A DNA stretch of 64,000 nucleotides from NCBI RefSeq assembly GCF_900188155.1, contig NZ_FZOG01000002.1, forward strand, positions 883,845 through 947,844, in the 5' to 3' direction. The DNA comes from Pseudomonas segetis (GTDB taxonomy: Bacteria; Pseudomonadota; Gammaproteobacteria; Pseudomonadales; Pseudomonadaceae). The notes below the pieces were generated by a model. That model ran no database searches. It had not been told where the DNA came from and saw only the letters and a program-made list of their open reading frames with translations. The position numbers and the translations under genes are program-made. Positions 53,643 through 64,000 of this stretch are shown in pieces. Position 1 is the first letter of the stretch. Each line of letters begins with the position of its first letter.

Positions 53643-54490
53643 GAGCCACACCCATCCCTGAGGCCATGCTCGAACCCATCCATGATCCGCTCGGCAGCGC
53701 CCGCGATGCAATCGGTGCCGGGCGCCTGGCGGAGAAAGGCCTTAACGTTCGCCACGGCACCATACTGACGCTGGAAGATATCAATGTCAGCTTCGATGGC
53801 TTTAAAGCCCTGACCAACCTCAACCTGTACATCGGCGTTGGCGAGTTGCGCTGCATTATCGGCCCCAATGGCGCTGGCAAGACCACCATGATGGATGTCA
53901 TTACCGGTAAAACCCGCCCGGATAACGGCAGTGCCTACTTCGGTGAAACCCTGGACCTGACCCGCATGAGCGAGGTCGAGATCGCCCAATCCGGCATTGG
54001 CCGCAAGTTCCAGAAACCAACAGTATTCGAGGCGCTAAGCGTGTTCGAAAACCTCGAACTGGCGCAGAAGACCAATAAATCGGTATGGGCCAGTTTGCGC
54101 GCCAAACTCAGTGGCGAGCAACGCGAGCGGATTGACGAGGTGCTCGAAACCATTCGCCTGGAAGGCTCGCGTGAGCGCCAGGCAGGCTTGCTCTCCCATG
54201 GCCAGAAGCAGTTCCTTGAAATCGGCATGCTGCTGGTGCAGGACCCGCAACTGTTGCTGCTTGATGAGCCTGTCGCGGGGATGACCGACGCCGAGACCGA
54301 ATTCACCGCCGAGTTGTTCAAGTCCCTGGCGCGCAAGCACTCATTGATGGTGGTTGAGCACGACATGGGCTTTGTCGGCTCAATCGCCGATCACGTCACC
54401 GTCCTGCATCAAGGCAGCGTGCTTGCCGAAGGTTCGCTTAATGATGTGCAGGCCGATGAGCGCGTGATCGAAGTTTATCTTGGCCGCTAA
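53639..54490 (+). CDS. urtD: Urea ABC transporter ATP-binding protein UrtD
   Basis: 283 residues. An N-terminal extension of about 30 residues precedes the ABC domain. The ABC domain has Walker A GPNGAGKTT near 81-89, the LivG-type QKPTVFEALSVFENLELA segment, signature LSHGQ near 184 and Walker B LLLLDEP. The start is ATG 53639, overlapping the urtC stop (ATGA) with AGAGGGG upstream. Longer in-frame extensions into urtC are rejected. Confidence 0.95.
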   Translation: MRATPIPEAMLEPIHDPLGSARDAIGAGRLAEKGLNVRHGTILTLEDINVSFDGFKALTNLNLYIGVGELRCIIGPNGAGKTTMMDVITGKTRPDNGSAYFGETLDLTRMSEVEIAQSGIGRKFQKPTVFEALSVFENLELAQKTNKSVWASLRAKLSGEQRERIDEVLETIRLEGSRERQAGLLSHGQKQFLEIGMLLVQDPQLLLLDEPVAGMTDAETEFTAELFKSLARKHSLMVVEHDMGFVGSIADHVTVLHQGSVLAEGSLNDVQADERVIEVYLGR

Positions 54491-54559
54491 ACCCCATAAG
54501 TAATTGTGTCTGGATGAGCGCCTCAGCATCCGCAAATATGCTCAAGCAAGGAATATCCC

Positions 54560-55258
54560 ATGTTGCAAGTTCAACAATTGCACCAGTACTACGGCGGCAG
54601 CCACATTCTGCGGGGCTTGTCGTTCGAGGCCAGGATCGGCGAAGTCACCTGCCTGTTGGGGCGCAATGGCGTCGGTAAAACCACCTTGCTCAAATGCCTG
54701 ATGGGCCTGATCCCCGCCAGGCAGGGCGACATCAACTGGGAAGACCAGGCTATCACCGGCTTCAAGCCGCACCAGCGTGTGCATGCCGGCATTGCCTACG
54801 TGCCGCAAGGACGTGAAATATTCGGCCGACTCACCGTAGAAGAAAACCTGTTGATGGGCCTTTCGCGCTTTCCCGGCAGCCAGGCCAAGGAAGTGCCCGG
54901 GTTTATTTATGAGCTGTTTCCGGTACTCAAGGAGATGAAGCTGCGCCGCGGTGGCGACCTGTCTGGCGGGCAGCAACAGCAACTGGCTATCGGCCGTGCC
55001 CTGGCCAGCCAACCACGCCTGCTGATACTCGATGAGCCGACTGAAGGTATCCAGCCATCGGTGATCAAGGAGATCGGCGTGGTGATCAAGAAACTGGCTG
55101 AGCGTGGCGACATGGCGATCCTGTTGGTCGAGCAGTTCTACGACTTTGCCGCTGAGCTGGCCGATCAGTATCTGGTGATGTCGCGGGGCGAAATCATCCA
55201 GCAAGGGCGCGGTGAAACCATGGAGGCAGACGGCGTAAGAGGCTTGGTGGCGATTTAA
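54560..55258 (+). CDS. urtE: Urea ABC transporter ATP-binding protein UrtE
   Basis: A 232-residue LivF-type ATPase: Walker A GRNGVGKTT near 34-42, IAYVPQGREIFGRLTVEENL near 77-96, signature LSGGQQQQLAIGRAL near 134-148 and Walker B LLILDEPTEGIQPS near 154-167. It pairs with UrtD to energise the transporter. Gap of 69 bases from urtD; the urease genes start 79 bases downstream. Confidence 0.95.
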   Translation: MLQVQQLHQYYGGSHILRGLSFEARIGEVTCLLGRNGVGKTTLLKCLMGLIPARQGDINWEDQAITGFKPHQRVHAGIAYVPQGREIFGRLTVEENLLMGLSRFPGSQAKEVPGFIYELFPVLKEMKLRRGGDLSGGQQQQLAIGRALASQPRLLILDEPTEGIQPSVIKEIGVVIKKLAERGDMAILLVEQFYDFAAELADQYLVMSRGEIIQQGRGETMEADGVRGLVAI

Positions 55259-55337
55259 GGTTTCGGGCTTTTAAAAGCCGCGAGCAGCACCCAAACTAGC
55301 CCATACGCTTAACTCGAGTCTGAATAGTCAGCGCCTT

Positions 55338-56189
55338 ATGAATGCACCAATTACCCAAGGCATTTTCACGCCCAGCTGGCACGCCGAGCTGGAGCTTGGC
55401 TATGCCCACGACACCGACACGACAAGGCCGGTCATGCGCCGCCACAAAGGCCCGTTGCGGGTGCAGAAACACCTGTACGCCGAAGGCCCGAAAGTGTGCC
55501 AGCACATTATTGTCCACCCGCCGGGAGGCATCGCCGGAGGCGATCGCCTGGATATCGACATCAACCTCGGCGAGAACGCATGGGCACAATTAACCAGTCC
55601 CGGCGCCGCCAAATGGTATCGCGCCGCTGGCCCGGCTTATCAGCAATTGAATATACGGGTTGAAGCCGGTGCGACACTGGAATGGATGCCGCAGGAAACC
55701 ATCGTATACAGCGCCGCCCAGGCCGAGCTGGTCAGCGACATTGAGCTGATTGGCGATGGCAAACTATTTTACTGGGACATAGTCGCCCTGGGACGCCCGG
55801 CCAGTGATGAACGCTTCGATCTTGGCCACTTTCAGGCCGAACTGAATATCCGCCGCGATGGCGAGTTGCTCTGGCATGAGCGTCAACGCGTAGTCGGCGA
55901 TGACGGCTTGCTCGACTCGCCGATCGGCCTGGATGGCTATCCGGTGTTCGCCACCTTGCTGCTCAGCGCCGAGATTGCCCCTGAGTTGCTTGAGCAATGC
56001 CGCGAACTGGCAGCAGACAACAGGCTGGAGCTACGCGGCGACCTCAGCCAGTTGCCAGGCATATTGGTCGCTCGCTGCCTGGCCCGCGAGGCCCTGCATG
56101 CTCGTGCCTGGCTGATCCAGCTGTGGCAACTTCTGCGCCCTGCGGTACTTGGCCGTGAAGCCGTACCACCAAGAATCTGGAACACCTAA
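55338..56189 (+). CDS. ureD: Urease accessory protein UreD (UreH)
   Basis: 283 residues in the UreD family: [21 protein letters not shown] near 14-34, [18 protein letters not shown] near 54-71, [10 protein letters not shown] near 87-96 and [10 protein letters not shown] near 115-124. UreD recruits apo-urease to the UreF-UreG complex for nickel loading. No strong ribosome site precedes ATG 55338, so the exact start is less certain. The other accessory genes (ureE, F, G) are not in this window. Confidence 0.94.
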   Translation: MNAPITQGIFTPSWHAELELGYAHDTDTTRPVMRRHKGPLRVQKHLYAEGPKVCQHIIVHPPGGIAGGDRLDIDINLGENAWAQLTSPGAAKWYRAAGPAYQQLNIRVEAGATLEWMPQETIVYSAAQAELVSDIELIGDGKLFYWDIVALGRPASDERFDLGHFQAELNIRRDGELLWHERQRVVGDDGLLDSPIGLDGYPVFATLLLSAEIAPELLEQCRELAADNRLELRGDLSQLPGILVARCLAREALHARAWLIQLWQLLRPAVLGREAVPPRIWNT

Positions 56190-56228
56190 TTTTCGACGCT
56201 TTTTCGCGTCCAGCCTGGAGATGCACAG

Positions 56229-56531
56229 ATGGATTTAAGTCCACGGGAAAAAGACAAACTGCTGATTTTCACTGCCGGGCTGGTGGCCGAGCGCCGCTTG
56301 GCACGCGGGGTCAAGCTTAACTACCCGGAAGCCATTGCCTTGATTTCCGCAGCGCTGCTCGAAGGCGCGCGCGACGGTCAGACAGTCGCTGAGTTGATGC
56401 ACTTCGGCACCACCCTGCTCAGCCGCGACCAGGTCATGGAAGGCATACCGGAAATGATCCCGGAGATTCAGGTCGAGGCGACTTTTCCAGATGGGACCAA
56501 ACTGGTCACCGTGCACCAGCCCATTGCCTGA
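56229..56531 (+). CDS. ureA: Urease gamma subunit
   Basis: 100 residues, the standard UreA length: opening [30 protein letters not shown] near 33-42 and VPEMI-type segment [20 protein letters not shown] near 72-91. A structural subunit of the cytoplasmic urease. It lies 39 bases after ureD. The usual direct ureA-ureB link is broken here by two acetyltransferase genes. Confidence 0.97.
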   Translation: MDLSPREKDKLLIFTAGLVAERRLARGVKLNYPEAIALISAALLEGARDGQTVAELMHFGTTLLSRDQVMEGIPEMIPEIQVEATFPDGTKLVTVHQPIA

Positions 56532-56557
56532 CTGGACGCTGCATCGAGGAGTTTGCC

Positions 56558-57079
56558 GTGAATATCGACAACGCCACTGAACAAGACCTGCCCGAGTTGC
56601 TGGCGATTTATAACGATGCCGTGCTCAACAGCACCGCCATCTGGAATGAAACGATGGTGGACTTGGAAAACCGGCGCCTCTGGCTACGCGAGCGCCTGGC
56701 TGCGGGTTTCCCCGTGCTTGCTGCCCGCAACAGCACGGGACGCCTGGTTGGCTACGCCACCTATGGCACCTGGCGCAGTATCGAGGGGTTCAAACACACC
56801 GTTGAGCACTCGGTGTACGTTTGCGCCGACCAACGCGGCCTGGGCATAGGTCCGGCGCTGATGAAAGCGCTGATTGAGCGCGCACGCAGCGCCAACCTGC
56901 ATGTGATGGTCGCGGCGATCGAGAGCGAAAACCGCGCTTCGATTCGCCTGCACAAACAGCTGGGATTCATCACCACCGGGCAGATGCCCCAGGTGGGACG
57001 CAAGTTCGACCGCTGGCTAGACCTGACATTCATGCAGCTCAACCTGAACGCGGACGAACAGGACGACGACAAGGAGTAA
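56558..57079 (+). CDS. GNAT N-acetyltransferase, phosphinothricin/methionine-sulfoximine type
   Basis: 173 residues. The GNAT fold has acetyl-CoA loop QRGLGIGPALMKALIE near 92-107 and the family-specific TEQDLPELLAIYNDAVLN start and EHSVYVCADQRG. Relatives, including the PAO1 protein at this locus, acetylate methionine sulfoximine and related amino acids, protecting glutamine synthetase. The start is GTG 56558 behind GAGGAG. It is inserted between ureA and ureB, linking it to nitrogen metabolism. Confidence 0.9.
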   Translation: MNIDNATEQDLPELLAIYNDAVLNSTAIWNETMVDLENRRLWLRERLAAGFPVLAARNSTGRLVGYATYGTWRSIEGFKHTVEHSVYVCADQRGLGIGPALMKALIERARSANLHVMVAAIESENRASIRLHKQLGFITTGQMPQVGRKFDRWLDLTFMQLNLNADEQDDDKE

Positions 57080-57921
<842 letters not shown>

Positions 57922-57949
57922 TACGCCAGCCTGACACAGGACATATTCA

Positions 57950-59650
57950 ATGAAAATCAGCAGACAAGCCTACGCAGACATGTATGGCCCGACCGTTGGC
58001 GACAAGGTACGCCTGGCCGATACCGAACTCTGGGTCGAGGTCGAGAAGGATTTCACCCATTACGGTGAGGAAGTAAAGTTCGGCGGCGGCAAGGTCATTC
58101 GCGACGGCATGGGCCAGGGTCAACTCTGCGCCAGGGATGTCGTCGATACCCTGATCACCAACGCATTGATCATCGACCACTGGGGCGTGGTCAAGGCCGA
58201 TGTCGGCATCAAGGACGGACGGATCGCGGCCATCGGTAAAGGTGGCAACGCCGATATCCAGCCGGATGTAACCATCGCCGTCGGCGCGGGCACTGAAGTC
58301 ATTGCGGGCGAAGGCATGATCCTCACCGCCGGCGGCATCGACACCCATATTCACTTCATCTGCCCACAGCAGATTGAAGAAGCCTTGATGAGCGGCGTGA
58401 CCACCATGATTGGTGGCGGCACCGGCCCGGCAACCGGCACCAACGCCACGACCTGCACTTCTGGCCCCTGGCACATGGCGCGCATGCTGCAGGCGGCCGA
58501 TGCCTTCCCGATGAACATGGGTTTCACCGGCAAAGGCAACGCCAGCCTGCCGGAGCCGCTGGTCGAGCAAGTCAAAGCCGGGGCCATTGGCCTCAAGCTG
58601 CATGAAGACTGGGGCACCACGCCAGCGGCTATCGACAATTGCCTGAGCGTTGCCGACCAGTACGACGTGCAGGTAGCCATCCATACCGACACACTGAATG
58701 AGTCGGGCTTCGTCGAAACCACCCTTGGCGCTTTCAAGGACCGCACCATTCACACCTACCACACCGAAGGCGCCGGTGGCGGCCATGCACCGGACATTAT
58801 CAAGGCCTGCGGCTTCCCCAACGTGCTGCCCAGCTCGACCAACCCGACCCGGCCCTTCACCATGAACACCATCGATGAACACCTCGATATGCTTATGGTT
58901 TGCCATCACCTGGACCCAAGCATTGCCGAGGACGTAGCGTTCGCGGAAAGCCGCATTCGCCGTGAAACCATCGCCGCCGAAGATATCCTGCATGACCTGG
59001 GCGCCTTCTCGATGATCAGCTCGGACAGCCAGGCCATGGGCCGCGTCGGCGAGGTCATCACCCGCACCTGGCAGACGGCCGACAAGATGAAACAACAGCG
59101 CGGCGCCTTGCCGGGTGACGGCGAGGGCAACGACAACTTCCGTATCAAGCGCTATATCGCCAAGTACACCATCAACCCGGCGATCACCCACGGCATCAGC
59201 CATGAAGTCGGCTCGATCGAAGTCGGCAAATGGGCAGACCTGGTGCTTTGGCGCCCGGCGTTCTTCGGCGTCAAACCCAGCTTGATTCTCAAGGGCGGGG
59301 CAATTGCCGCCAGCTTGATGGGCGACGCAAACGCCTCGATCCCAACGCCGCAACCCGTTCATTACCGCCCCATGTTCGCCAGTTACGGCGGTTCTCGCCA
59401 TGCAACCTGCCTGACCTTTATCAGCCAGGCCGCGATGGCGGCCGGGGTCCCCGAGCAGTTGGGCTTAAAGAAACAGATCGCGGTGGTAAAAGGCTGTCGC
59501 GAGGTCAAGAAAACCGACCTGATCCACAATGACTACCTGCCAGATATCGAGGTCGATGCGCAGAACTACCAAGTAAAGGCCGACGGCCAGCTGCTCTGGT
59601 GTGAGCCTGCGCAAACCCTGCCAATGGCCCAACGGTACTTTCTGTTCTAG
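57950..59650 (+). CDS. ureC: Urease alpha (catalytic) subunit
   Basis: 566 residues, the usual length. All nickel-site residues are visible: H133 and H135 (DTHIHF), carbamylated lysine K216 with H218 (GLKLHED), H245, H271 and the active-site flap C318-H319 (MVCHHL). It hydrolyses urea to ammonia and carbamate in the cytoplasm. It is the final gene of the urease unit and is followed by a perfect bidirectional terminator. Together with urtABCDE it forms a complete uptake-plus-hydrolysis system apart from UreEFG. Confidence 0.98.
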   Translation: MKISRQAYADMYGPTVGDKVRLADTELWVEVEKDFTHYGEEVKFGGGKVIRDGMGQGQLCARDVVDTLITNALIIDHWGVVKADVGIKDGRIAAIGKGGNADIQPDVTIAVGAGTEVIAGEGMILTAGGIDTHIHFICPQQIEEALMSGVTTMIGGGTGPATGTNATTCTSGPWHMARMLQAADAFPMNMGFTGKGNASLPEPLVEQVKAGAIGLKLHEDWGTTPAAIDNCLSVADQYDVQVAIHTDTLNESGFVETTLGAFKDRTIHTYHTEGAGGGHAPDIIKACGFPNVLPSSTNPTRPFTMNTIDEHLDMLMVCHHLDPSIAEDVAFAESRIRRETIAAEDILHDLGAFSMISSDSQAMGRVGEVITRTWQTADKMKQQRGALPGDGEGNDNFRIKRYIAKYTINPAITHGISHEVGSIEVGKWADLVLWRPAFFGVKPSLILKGGAIAASLMGDANASIPTPQPVHYRPMFASYGGSRHATCLTFISQAAMAAGVPEQLGLKKQIAVVKGCREVKKTDLIHNDYLPDIEVDAQNYQVKADGQLLWCEPAQTLPMAQRYFLF

Positions 59651-59683
59651 GAAGCGCTGCGGCTTGTTTGACGCGACAAAAAC

Positions 59684-59711
59684 AACAAGGCCCGCAATTG
59701 CGGGCCTTGTT
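59684..59711. terminator. Bidirectional terminator between ureC and the DksA-like gene
   Basis: A perfect 28-bp palindrome of two 14-base arms (AACAAGGCCCGCAA and its complement) with A and T at the two ends. It serves the two convergent genes. Confidence 0.85.
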
Positions 59712-59731
59712 CCAGGTCATCAACAGGCGTG

Positions 59732-59998
59732 CTAGCGCAACTGGCTGTCCTTGCTGGCGCGGCGGTTGTAGCCCGCGCCGGCTGCGTTGGCTTTGTCTTC
59801 GGCCGCCTGGCAGGCCACGCACAGGCGCACCCCCTTGATGGCCTCACGCCTCGCTTGCGGGATAGGTGCATCGCACTCTTCGCAGTGGTGCAGGCTTTCG
59901 CCCCGCGGTAACTGGCTGCGCGCCCGCGCGACGGCATCCTCGATACTGCTGTCGATCTGCTCCTGTACCGCACCATCACTTGCCCAGCCGCCCGCCAT
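59732..59998 (-). CDS. DksA/TraR C4-type zinc-finger protein
   Basis: An 88-residue protein. A helical N-terminus (about 10-30) precedes a C4 zinc finger CEECDAPIPQARREAIKG to CVAC at about 39-63. Like TraR and short DksA homologues (E. coli YbiI) it lacks the long coiled coil of DksA. It may bind in the RNA polymerase secondary channel; no target is known. It is convergent with ureC. Confidence 0.88.
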   Translation of the reverse strand: MAGGWASDGAVQEQIDSSIEDAVARARSQLPRGESLHHCEECDAPIPQARREAIKGVRLCVACQAAEDKANAAGAGYNRRASKDSQLR

Positions 59999-60076
59999 GG
60001 GAACCTCCGGATAAATACCCCTGGTTCATTAGGATACCAATCCCGAGTAATTGGCAAGGGCAGGTCGTCGCCCGGG

Positions 60077-60949
60077 TTACTCCTTGACGTCCATGAACTC
60101 TTCAGCCCAGACAATGTACTCTTCGGGCAGGGTGTACTTGAGCGCCAGCTCCGAGGCGCTCAGCTCAGAGGCAACGGCCCCACGCTGTTCACGCAGGCAA
60201 TCGTAGGTAGCCTTGATCGCAGCAAAATAGGCGGCGTGGCCATTCACCACGATACGCACGCCCAGCTTGGCCAGGCGTGCATCATCACGCAGCTTCGGGT
60301 TGCCGTAAGTCACCAGCATCAATGGCACGCTCAGGTGCTCGGCAATTTTCTCAAGGTGCTCGAAATCCTCGATACCCACGATGCAGATGCCGTCAGCTCC
60401 AGCTTGTTGATAGGCCAGGGTGCGGCTGATCACTTCGTCAATGCTGAGCACGCCAGCATGGGTCCGGGCGATGATCGCCAGGTCGGGGTCAACCCGCGCC
60501 TCAAGCGCCGCACGAATCTTGCCGACGCCTTCGGCGACACTGATCAAGTCCGTTGACTTACGCCCGAACTGAGCAGGCAACAAGGTATCCTCGATGGTCA
60601 GCGCGGCTATGCCGGCTCGTTCCAGTTCAACCACGGTACGCATGACATTGAGCGCGTTGCCATAACCGTGGTCGGCATCGGCTATGACCGGCAAGCGACT
60701 GACACGGCCAATACGGGTGGCCTGCTCGACAAATTCGCTGAGGGTAATCAAGGCAAAATCTGGTGCGGCGATGACCTGCAATGAGGCAACCGAACCGCCG
60801 AGGATACCCACTTCAAAACCCAGGTCGGCTGCGATGCGGGCTGACATCGGATCAAAAACCGAAGCAGTATGAAAACAACTCTCTGTGGCGAGCAAAGCGC
60901 GAAAAGCGCTGCGCAACTCATGGTGGGAAGCACGTTGCATGATTGGCAT
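60077..60949 (-). CDS. Oxaloacetate decarboxylase, PEP mutase/isocitrate lyase superfamily
   Basis: 290 residues, very similar to what I recall of the crystallised P. aeruginosa oxaloacetate decarboxylase PA4872 found at the same locus. Visible are [17 protein letters not shown] near 30-46, the Mg-binding [13 protein letters not shown] near 90-102 and [18 protein letters not shown] near 117-134. It would decarboxylate oxaloacetate to pyruvate in the cytoplasm without biotin. The start could be ATG 60949 or 60940, differing by three residues. Confidence 0.9.
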   Translation of the reverse strand: MPIMQRASHHELRSAFRALLATESCFHTASVFDPMSARIAADLGFEVGILGGSVASLQVIAAPDFALITLSEFVEQATRIGRVSRLPVIADADHGYGNALNVMRTVVELERAGIAALTIEDTLLPAQFGRKSTDLISVAEGVGKIRAALEARVDPDLAIIARTHAGVLSIDEVISRTLAYQQAGADGICIVGIEDFEHLEKIAEHLSVPLMLVTYGNPKLRDDARLAKLGVRIVVNGHAAYFAAIKATYDCLREQRGAVASELSASELALKYTLPEEYIVWAEEFMDVKE

Positions 60950-61017
60950 AGACTGAATTTTCCAAAAACTGATAGTGAAACGACGCTCGCTTTCGCCACG
61001 TTCCGTACTGGGCAGGA

Positions 61018-61788
61018 TCAGGGCTGCACAGGTGGCGCACTTTGCCGAGGATCGGCATCGGGTAACCAGTGCTTCAAAATGGCTGAGAAACTGCCGTCAT
61101 GGCGCATATCATCAAAGGCCCGTTGCCAGGTCGCGACAATTTTCGGGTCTGTCTTTAACGAAAAGGCAATGTAATAGGCCGATTGCATAAAAGGCACATG
61201 GCTCTGCACCTCAGCAACTTTCAGACCACCCGTGGCCAGTTCGTCCTTGAGCGTGACATCCTGAGTGGCAATCAGCTTAACCCGGCCATGTTTCAACATG
61301 GTCACCATATTCTTTGGGGTGCTGACGCCGTATAGATTTTCAAAGCCCAACTCACTCAGCGCATCATAGGTGTACCACTTCTTGGGTACAGCCAACGGCC
61401 CGCTCGCCTTGGCATCAAGCAGGCTATTGAACGTCAAGTGGCGCGATTTCAGCGAGTAGAAGCTGGTTGTGCCGACCAGGATCGGCCCCACCCATTGGAA
61501 CAGTTTTTCGCGCTCAGGGGTACGCACCGTTGAGAAAATCGCGGTATTGGGCTCATGCAAGGCTTTATAGTAGCCGCGTGCCCAGGGCCTGATCTTTATC
61601 ACCGCATCATGGCTGCCAGTACGTGAAATCAACTCGCGCGCAATCTCTACCGACATTCCGCGTAGCTGATTGTCTTCGGTAAAAGCCAGCGGTGCAGCCT
61701 CTTCGGTATACAGGCGTATGGCCGCACCGGCGCTGGTCGTTAACAGACTCAGCAGCACGGCGACACATTTCTGCTGCAATGAACGCAT
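61018..61788 (-). CDS. Periplasmic solute-binding protein family 3 (amino-acid/polar type)
   Basis: A 256-residue protein with a signal peptide (about 1-22, cleaved near SAGA-AIR) and an SBP_bac_3 fold: the early segment [21 protein letters not shown] near 34-54 and the following [11 protein letters not shown]. No permease or ATPase gene is adjacent. It may work with a distant transporter or act as a sensor input, as do many orphan family members in Pseudomonas. The start is ATG 61788. Confidence 0.85.
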   Translation of the reverse strand: MRSLQQKCVAVLLSLLTTSAGAAIRLYTEEAAPLAFTEDNQLRGMSVEIARELISRTGSHDAVIKIRPWARGYYKALHEPNTAIFSTVRTPEREKLFQWVGPILVGTTSFYSLKSRHLTFNSLLDAKASGPLAVPKKWYTYDALSELGFENLYGVSTPKNMVTMLKHGRVKLIATQDVTLKDELATGGLKVAEVQSHVPFMQSAYYIAFSLKTDPKIVATWQRAFDDMRHDGSFSAILKHWLPDADPRQSAPPVQP

Positions 61789-62100
61789 CAAGCCCGCCCC
61801 CTGTACTCACAATTATGATGGCGGTCATTGACCCCCAACGCTCAAAGCCTCGTCCAGTAGACGCCCAAACAGGCCCGTACATTACATTGATCGCAATGTT
61901 ATCGGCCAACGCTTGGTGTTTGCTTAGCAAATGCCTCACACAGCGCAGTTTATCAATGCGTGCAAAAAACGATCTATAGACCCTAACACGACTCAATTGG
62001 GCACAACTTTCAGCGCAAATCGCACGCTTTGCTAACAGGCGGAACAAAAATCACACACTTGAACCGACAATCGGACTAGCCTCGAAGGCTCAAGCAGGCG

Positions 62101-62862
62101 ATGATCGCCCTTCAACCCAGCACCATGACAGATATGATCGACACTACAGAAGCCACAACGCCTAAACACAAACCTCGCCCGCTCATCGATTTGCTTGTCA
62201 GCATCGTCATACCGTCATTGGTACTGATGAAGCTCAGCGGTGAAACACGTCTCGGCCCGGACGGTGCCTTGATGCTGGCATTGGCATTCCCCATTGGCTG
62301 GGGCGCGTTCGAGCTGATCAAGTACCGCAAATTCAATTTCATTGCGCTGCTGGGGCTGGTCAGTGTCTTGCTGACTGGCGGCATTGGCCTGTTGCACCTG
62401 AACAACCAGTGGCTGGCGATCAAGGAAGCCGCGGTACCCGGCGTAATTGGTATCGCCGTACTCGTGTCGACACGCACACGCTACCCCCTGATTCGTACCA
62501 TGCTGTTCAACAAGACCATACTCAATGTCGACAAGATTCAGCAGCGGCTCGATGAAGGCGGCAACACCCAGCAGTTTGAAGCCCGCCTGCTCAAGGCCAC
62601 CTACTTGCTCAGCGCCACCTTCTTTTTCTCATCGGTGATGAACTACATCCTGGCGCGCTGGATCGTTGTCAGCCCGGCAGGCAGCGAAGCCTTCAACGAT
62701 GAACTGGGCCGTCTGACGCTGCTGAGCTATCCAATGATCGCGATCCCGTCGATGATCATGATGATGGCGATCTTCTATTACCTGTGGCGCACTATCCATG
62801 GCCTGACCGGCCTGAAACTGGAAGAAATCATGCACCAGGCTGAGCAAGACAAGCAGCCCTGA
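62101..62862 (+). CDS. VC0807-family inner-membrane protein
   Basis: 253 residues with about six membrane helices (near 28-45, 58-75, 80-98, 108-123, 167-187 and 208-230). The pattern RPLIDLLVSIVIPSLVLMKLSGE fits the VC0807 family, whose function is unknown. The start is ATG 62101 or an internal ATG at 62125; neither has a clear ribosome site. Confidence 0.72.
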   Translation: MIALQPSTMTDMIDTTEATTPKHKPRPLIDLLVSIVIPSLVLMKLSGETRLGPDGALMLALAFPIGWGAFELIKYRKFNFIALLGLVSVLLTGGIGLLHLNNQWLAIKEAAVPGVIGIAVLVSTRTRYPLIRTMLFNKTILNVDKIQQRLDEGGNTQQFEARLLKATYLLSATFFFSSVMNYILARWIVVSPAGSEAFNDELGRLTLLSYPMIAIPSMIMMMAIFYYLWRTIHGLTGLKLEEIMHQAEQDKQP

Positions 62863-62938
62863 GCCCCAACAACGAGCATGACGGCTTGCGCCCTGGCATG
62901 GCTGAGCCCGTGCCAGTAAAGCGACGAGTCGCGCCTGC

Positions 62939-63376
62939 GTGCTGACACTTTCGGTTTACCTGGGGTTATTTCTCTCGGCCCTGGGGGCGGCGACCTTGCT
63001 GCCGCTGCAGTCTGAAGCCCTGTTGGTTGGCCTGTTGCTCAGCCATGACTACTCGACAGGACTGCTGCTACTGGCAGCCAGCGTGGGCAATGTTCTCGGT
63101 TCGCTGATCAACTGGTGGCTCGGCTGCTACATTGAACACTTCAGCAGGCGTCGCTGGTTTCCGGTCAAGCCACAGCAGCTTGAGCGCGCCCAGGACTTTT
63201 ATGCACGCTACGGCCGCTGGAGCCTGCTGCTCAGCTGGGCGCCGGTTATTGGCGACCCACTGACCCTGGTCGCCGGGATCATGCGTGAGCCGTTGTGGCG
63301 CTTTCTATTGCTGGTCACCCTCGCCAAAGTCGCGCGCTACGGCATTTTGGCCGTAATTACCCTGAACCTCGGCTAG
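62939..63376 (+). CDS. YqaA/DedA-like membrane protein
   Basis: A 145-residue protein with about four membrane helices and the YqaA pattern: LGAATLLPLQSEALLVGLL near 16-34, GNVLGSLINWWLGCYIE near 50-66 and the YARYGRWSLLLSWAPVIGDP region near 88-107. It is related to DedA/SNARE-associated proteins, some of which act in lipid flipping; no specific function is known. The start is GTG 62939, with only a weak upstream ribosome site. Confidence 0.8.
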   Translation: MLTLSVYLGLFLSALGAATLLPLQSEALLVGLLLSHDYSTGLLLLAASVGNVLGSLINWWLGCYIEHFSRRRWFPVKPQQLERAQDFYARYGRWSLLLSWAPVIGDPLTLVAGIMREPLWRFLLLVTLAKVARYGILAVITLNLG

Positions 63377-63476
63377 CCCACTTCCCTTCATTTGTCGCAA
63401 AGCGCAACACATGGGGAGCATTCGTGCGCCAGCTCGCATAGAATGCGCGGCCGTTTTTCAGGAACAGCGCGCAGCA

Positions 63477-64000
63477 TGTCTTTTTCTACTCCAGCCCGCG
63501 CCTGCGGCATCGACTTCGGCACATCCAACTCAACCGTCGGCTGGCAGCGCCCAGGCGTTGACGCCTTGATTGAGCTCGAAGATGGCAAGATCACCCTGCC
63601 CTCGGTTATTTTCTTTAACTTCGAGGAACGTCGCCCGGTTTACGGCCGACTGGCCTTGCACGAATACCTGGAAGGTTACGAGGGACGCTTGATGCGCTCC
63701 CTGAAAAGCCTGCTGGGCTCAAAGCTCCTGAAGAGTGAAACCACGGTGCTCGGCAGTGCGTTGCCCTTCAAGGACTTGCTGGGTTTCTTTATTGGCGAAC
63801 TGAAAAGTCGCGCCGAAACCGTTGCTGATCGCCCCTTTGAAGAAGTGGTGCTCGGTCGCCCGGTATTTTTTGTCGACGATGACCCTGTTGCCGACCAGGA
63901 AGCACAAAATACCCTGGTCGCCGTTGCCCACAAGCTGGGATTCAAGGACGTTTCCTTCCAGTACGAACCCATTGCCGCCGCGTTCGACTACGAAAGCACC
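63477..64000 (+). CDS. Hsp70-family chaperone homologue (YegD type), C-terminus cut off by window edge
   Basis: The 174 visible residues start MSFSTPARACGIDFGTSNST, with the DFGTSNS phosphate-1 loop of the Hsp70/actin fold, then LPSVIFF and, near the edge, YEPIAAAFDYE (phosphate-binding region). The sequence resembles E. coli YegD, an Hsp70-like ATPase of unclear role. It begins 100 bases after the YqaA-like gene. Confidence 0.88.

Noticed and set aside
57947..59401. 484-codon open frame antisense to ureC
   Set aside because: Mirror frame of ureC; the protein is low-complexity and unlike any family, with no ribosome site.

Overview
The window looks like chromosomal DNA of a Pseudomonas of the fluorescens/putida type. 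Base composition and codon use are GC-rich and Pseudomonas-like. The block from about 27.4 kb to the right edge (speA, yciH, NUDIX, DUF2333, a CtpL-type chemoreceptor, dsbD, aroQ, accB, accC, prmA, a DUF3426 protein, dusB, fis, purH, purD, retS, marC-like, urtABCDE, ureD, ureA, two acetyltransferases, ureB, ureC, a DksA-like protein, oxaloacetate decarboxylase, an Hsp70 homologue) follows the order I recall for P. aeruginosa PAO1 around PA4839-PA4873. That comparison is from memory and no search was run. No rRNA, tRNA or CRISPR array was recognised.

Left region (1-16.9 kb): an aldarate (glucarate/galactarate) catabolic locus. A minus-strand operon reads kdgD, a 2-oxoglutarate-semialdehyde dehydrogenase, gudD, a GudP-type permease, garD and a truncated FAD-linked oxidase. 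Together these would import glucarate or galactarate, dehydrate it to 5-keto-4-deoxyglucarate, and convert that through 2-oxoglutarate semialdehyde to 2-oxoglutarate. Divergently there is a second GudD/GudX-like dehydratase followed by a complete tripartite tricarboxylate transporter (TctC-TctB-TctA) and a LysR regulator. Next come an L-talarate/galactarate dehydratase-type enolase-superfamily enzyme, a LacI repressor and a GntR/FCD repressor. A 16-bp motif (ATAGTTGTAYGAYAAC) lies in front of both kdgD and the FCD regulator gene. A shortened form precedes the GudX-like gene. These are the likely operators tying the locus together.

Middle region (17-27.4 kb): a MATE exporter, a GAF-GGDEF diguanylate cyclase and two small membrane or secreted proteins, then an accessory stretch with more A/T-rich genes. 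It holds a small catabolic module (LysR, 2-hydroxyacid dehydrogenase, RraA-type aldolase, CitMHS transporter), an intact IS4-family element with perfect 18-bp ends, and two orphan genes separated by copies of a roughly 66-bp imperfect palindrome. The IS element has landed inside one of these palindromes.

Right region (27.4-64 kb): conserved core genes. Points of regulatory interest are a Pho-box-like sequence before the CtpL-type chemoreceptor, a near-consensus sigma-54 promoter before urtA (nitrogen control of urea uptake), and two 50-bp palindromic units before purD. The urt and ure genes form a urea import and hydrolysis unit. The window ends inside an Hsp70-like (YegD family) gene. Most long antisense reading frames are by-products of GC-rich coding DNA and were not annotated. 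The main candidates for less-described biology are the aldarate operator network, the RraA/CitMHS module and the palindrome-punctuated island.
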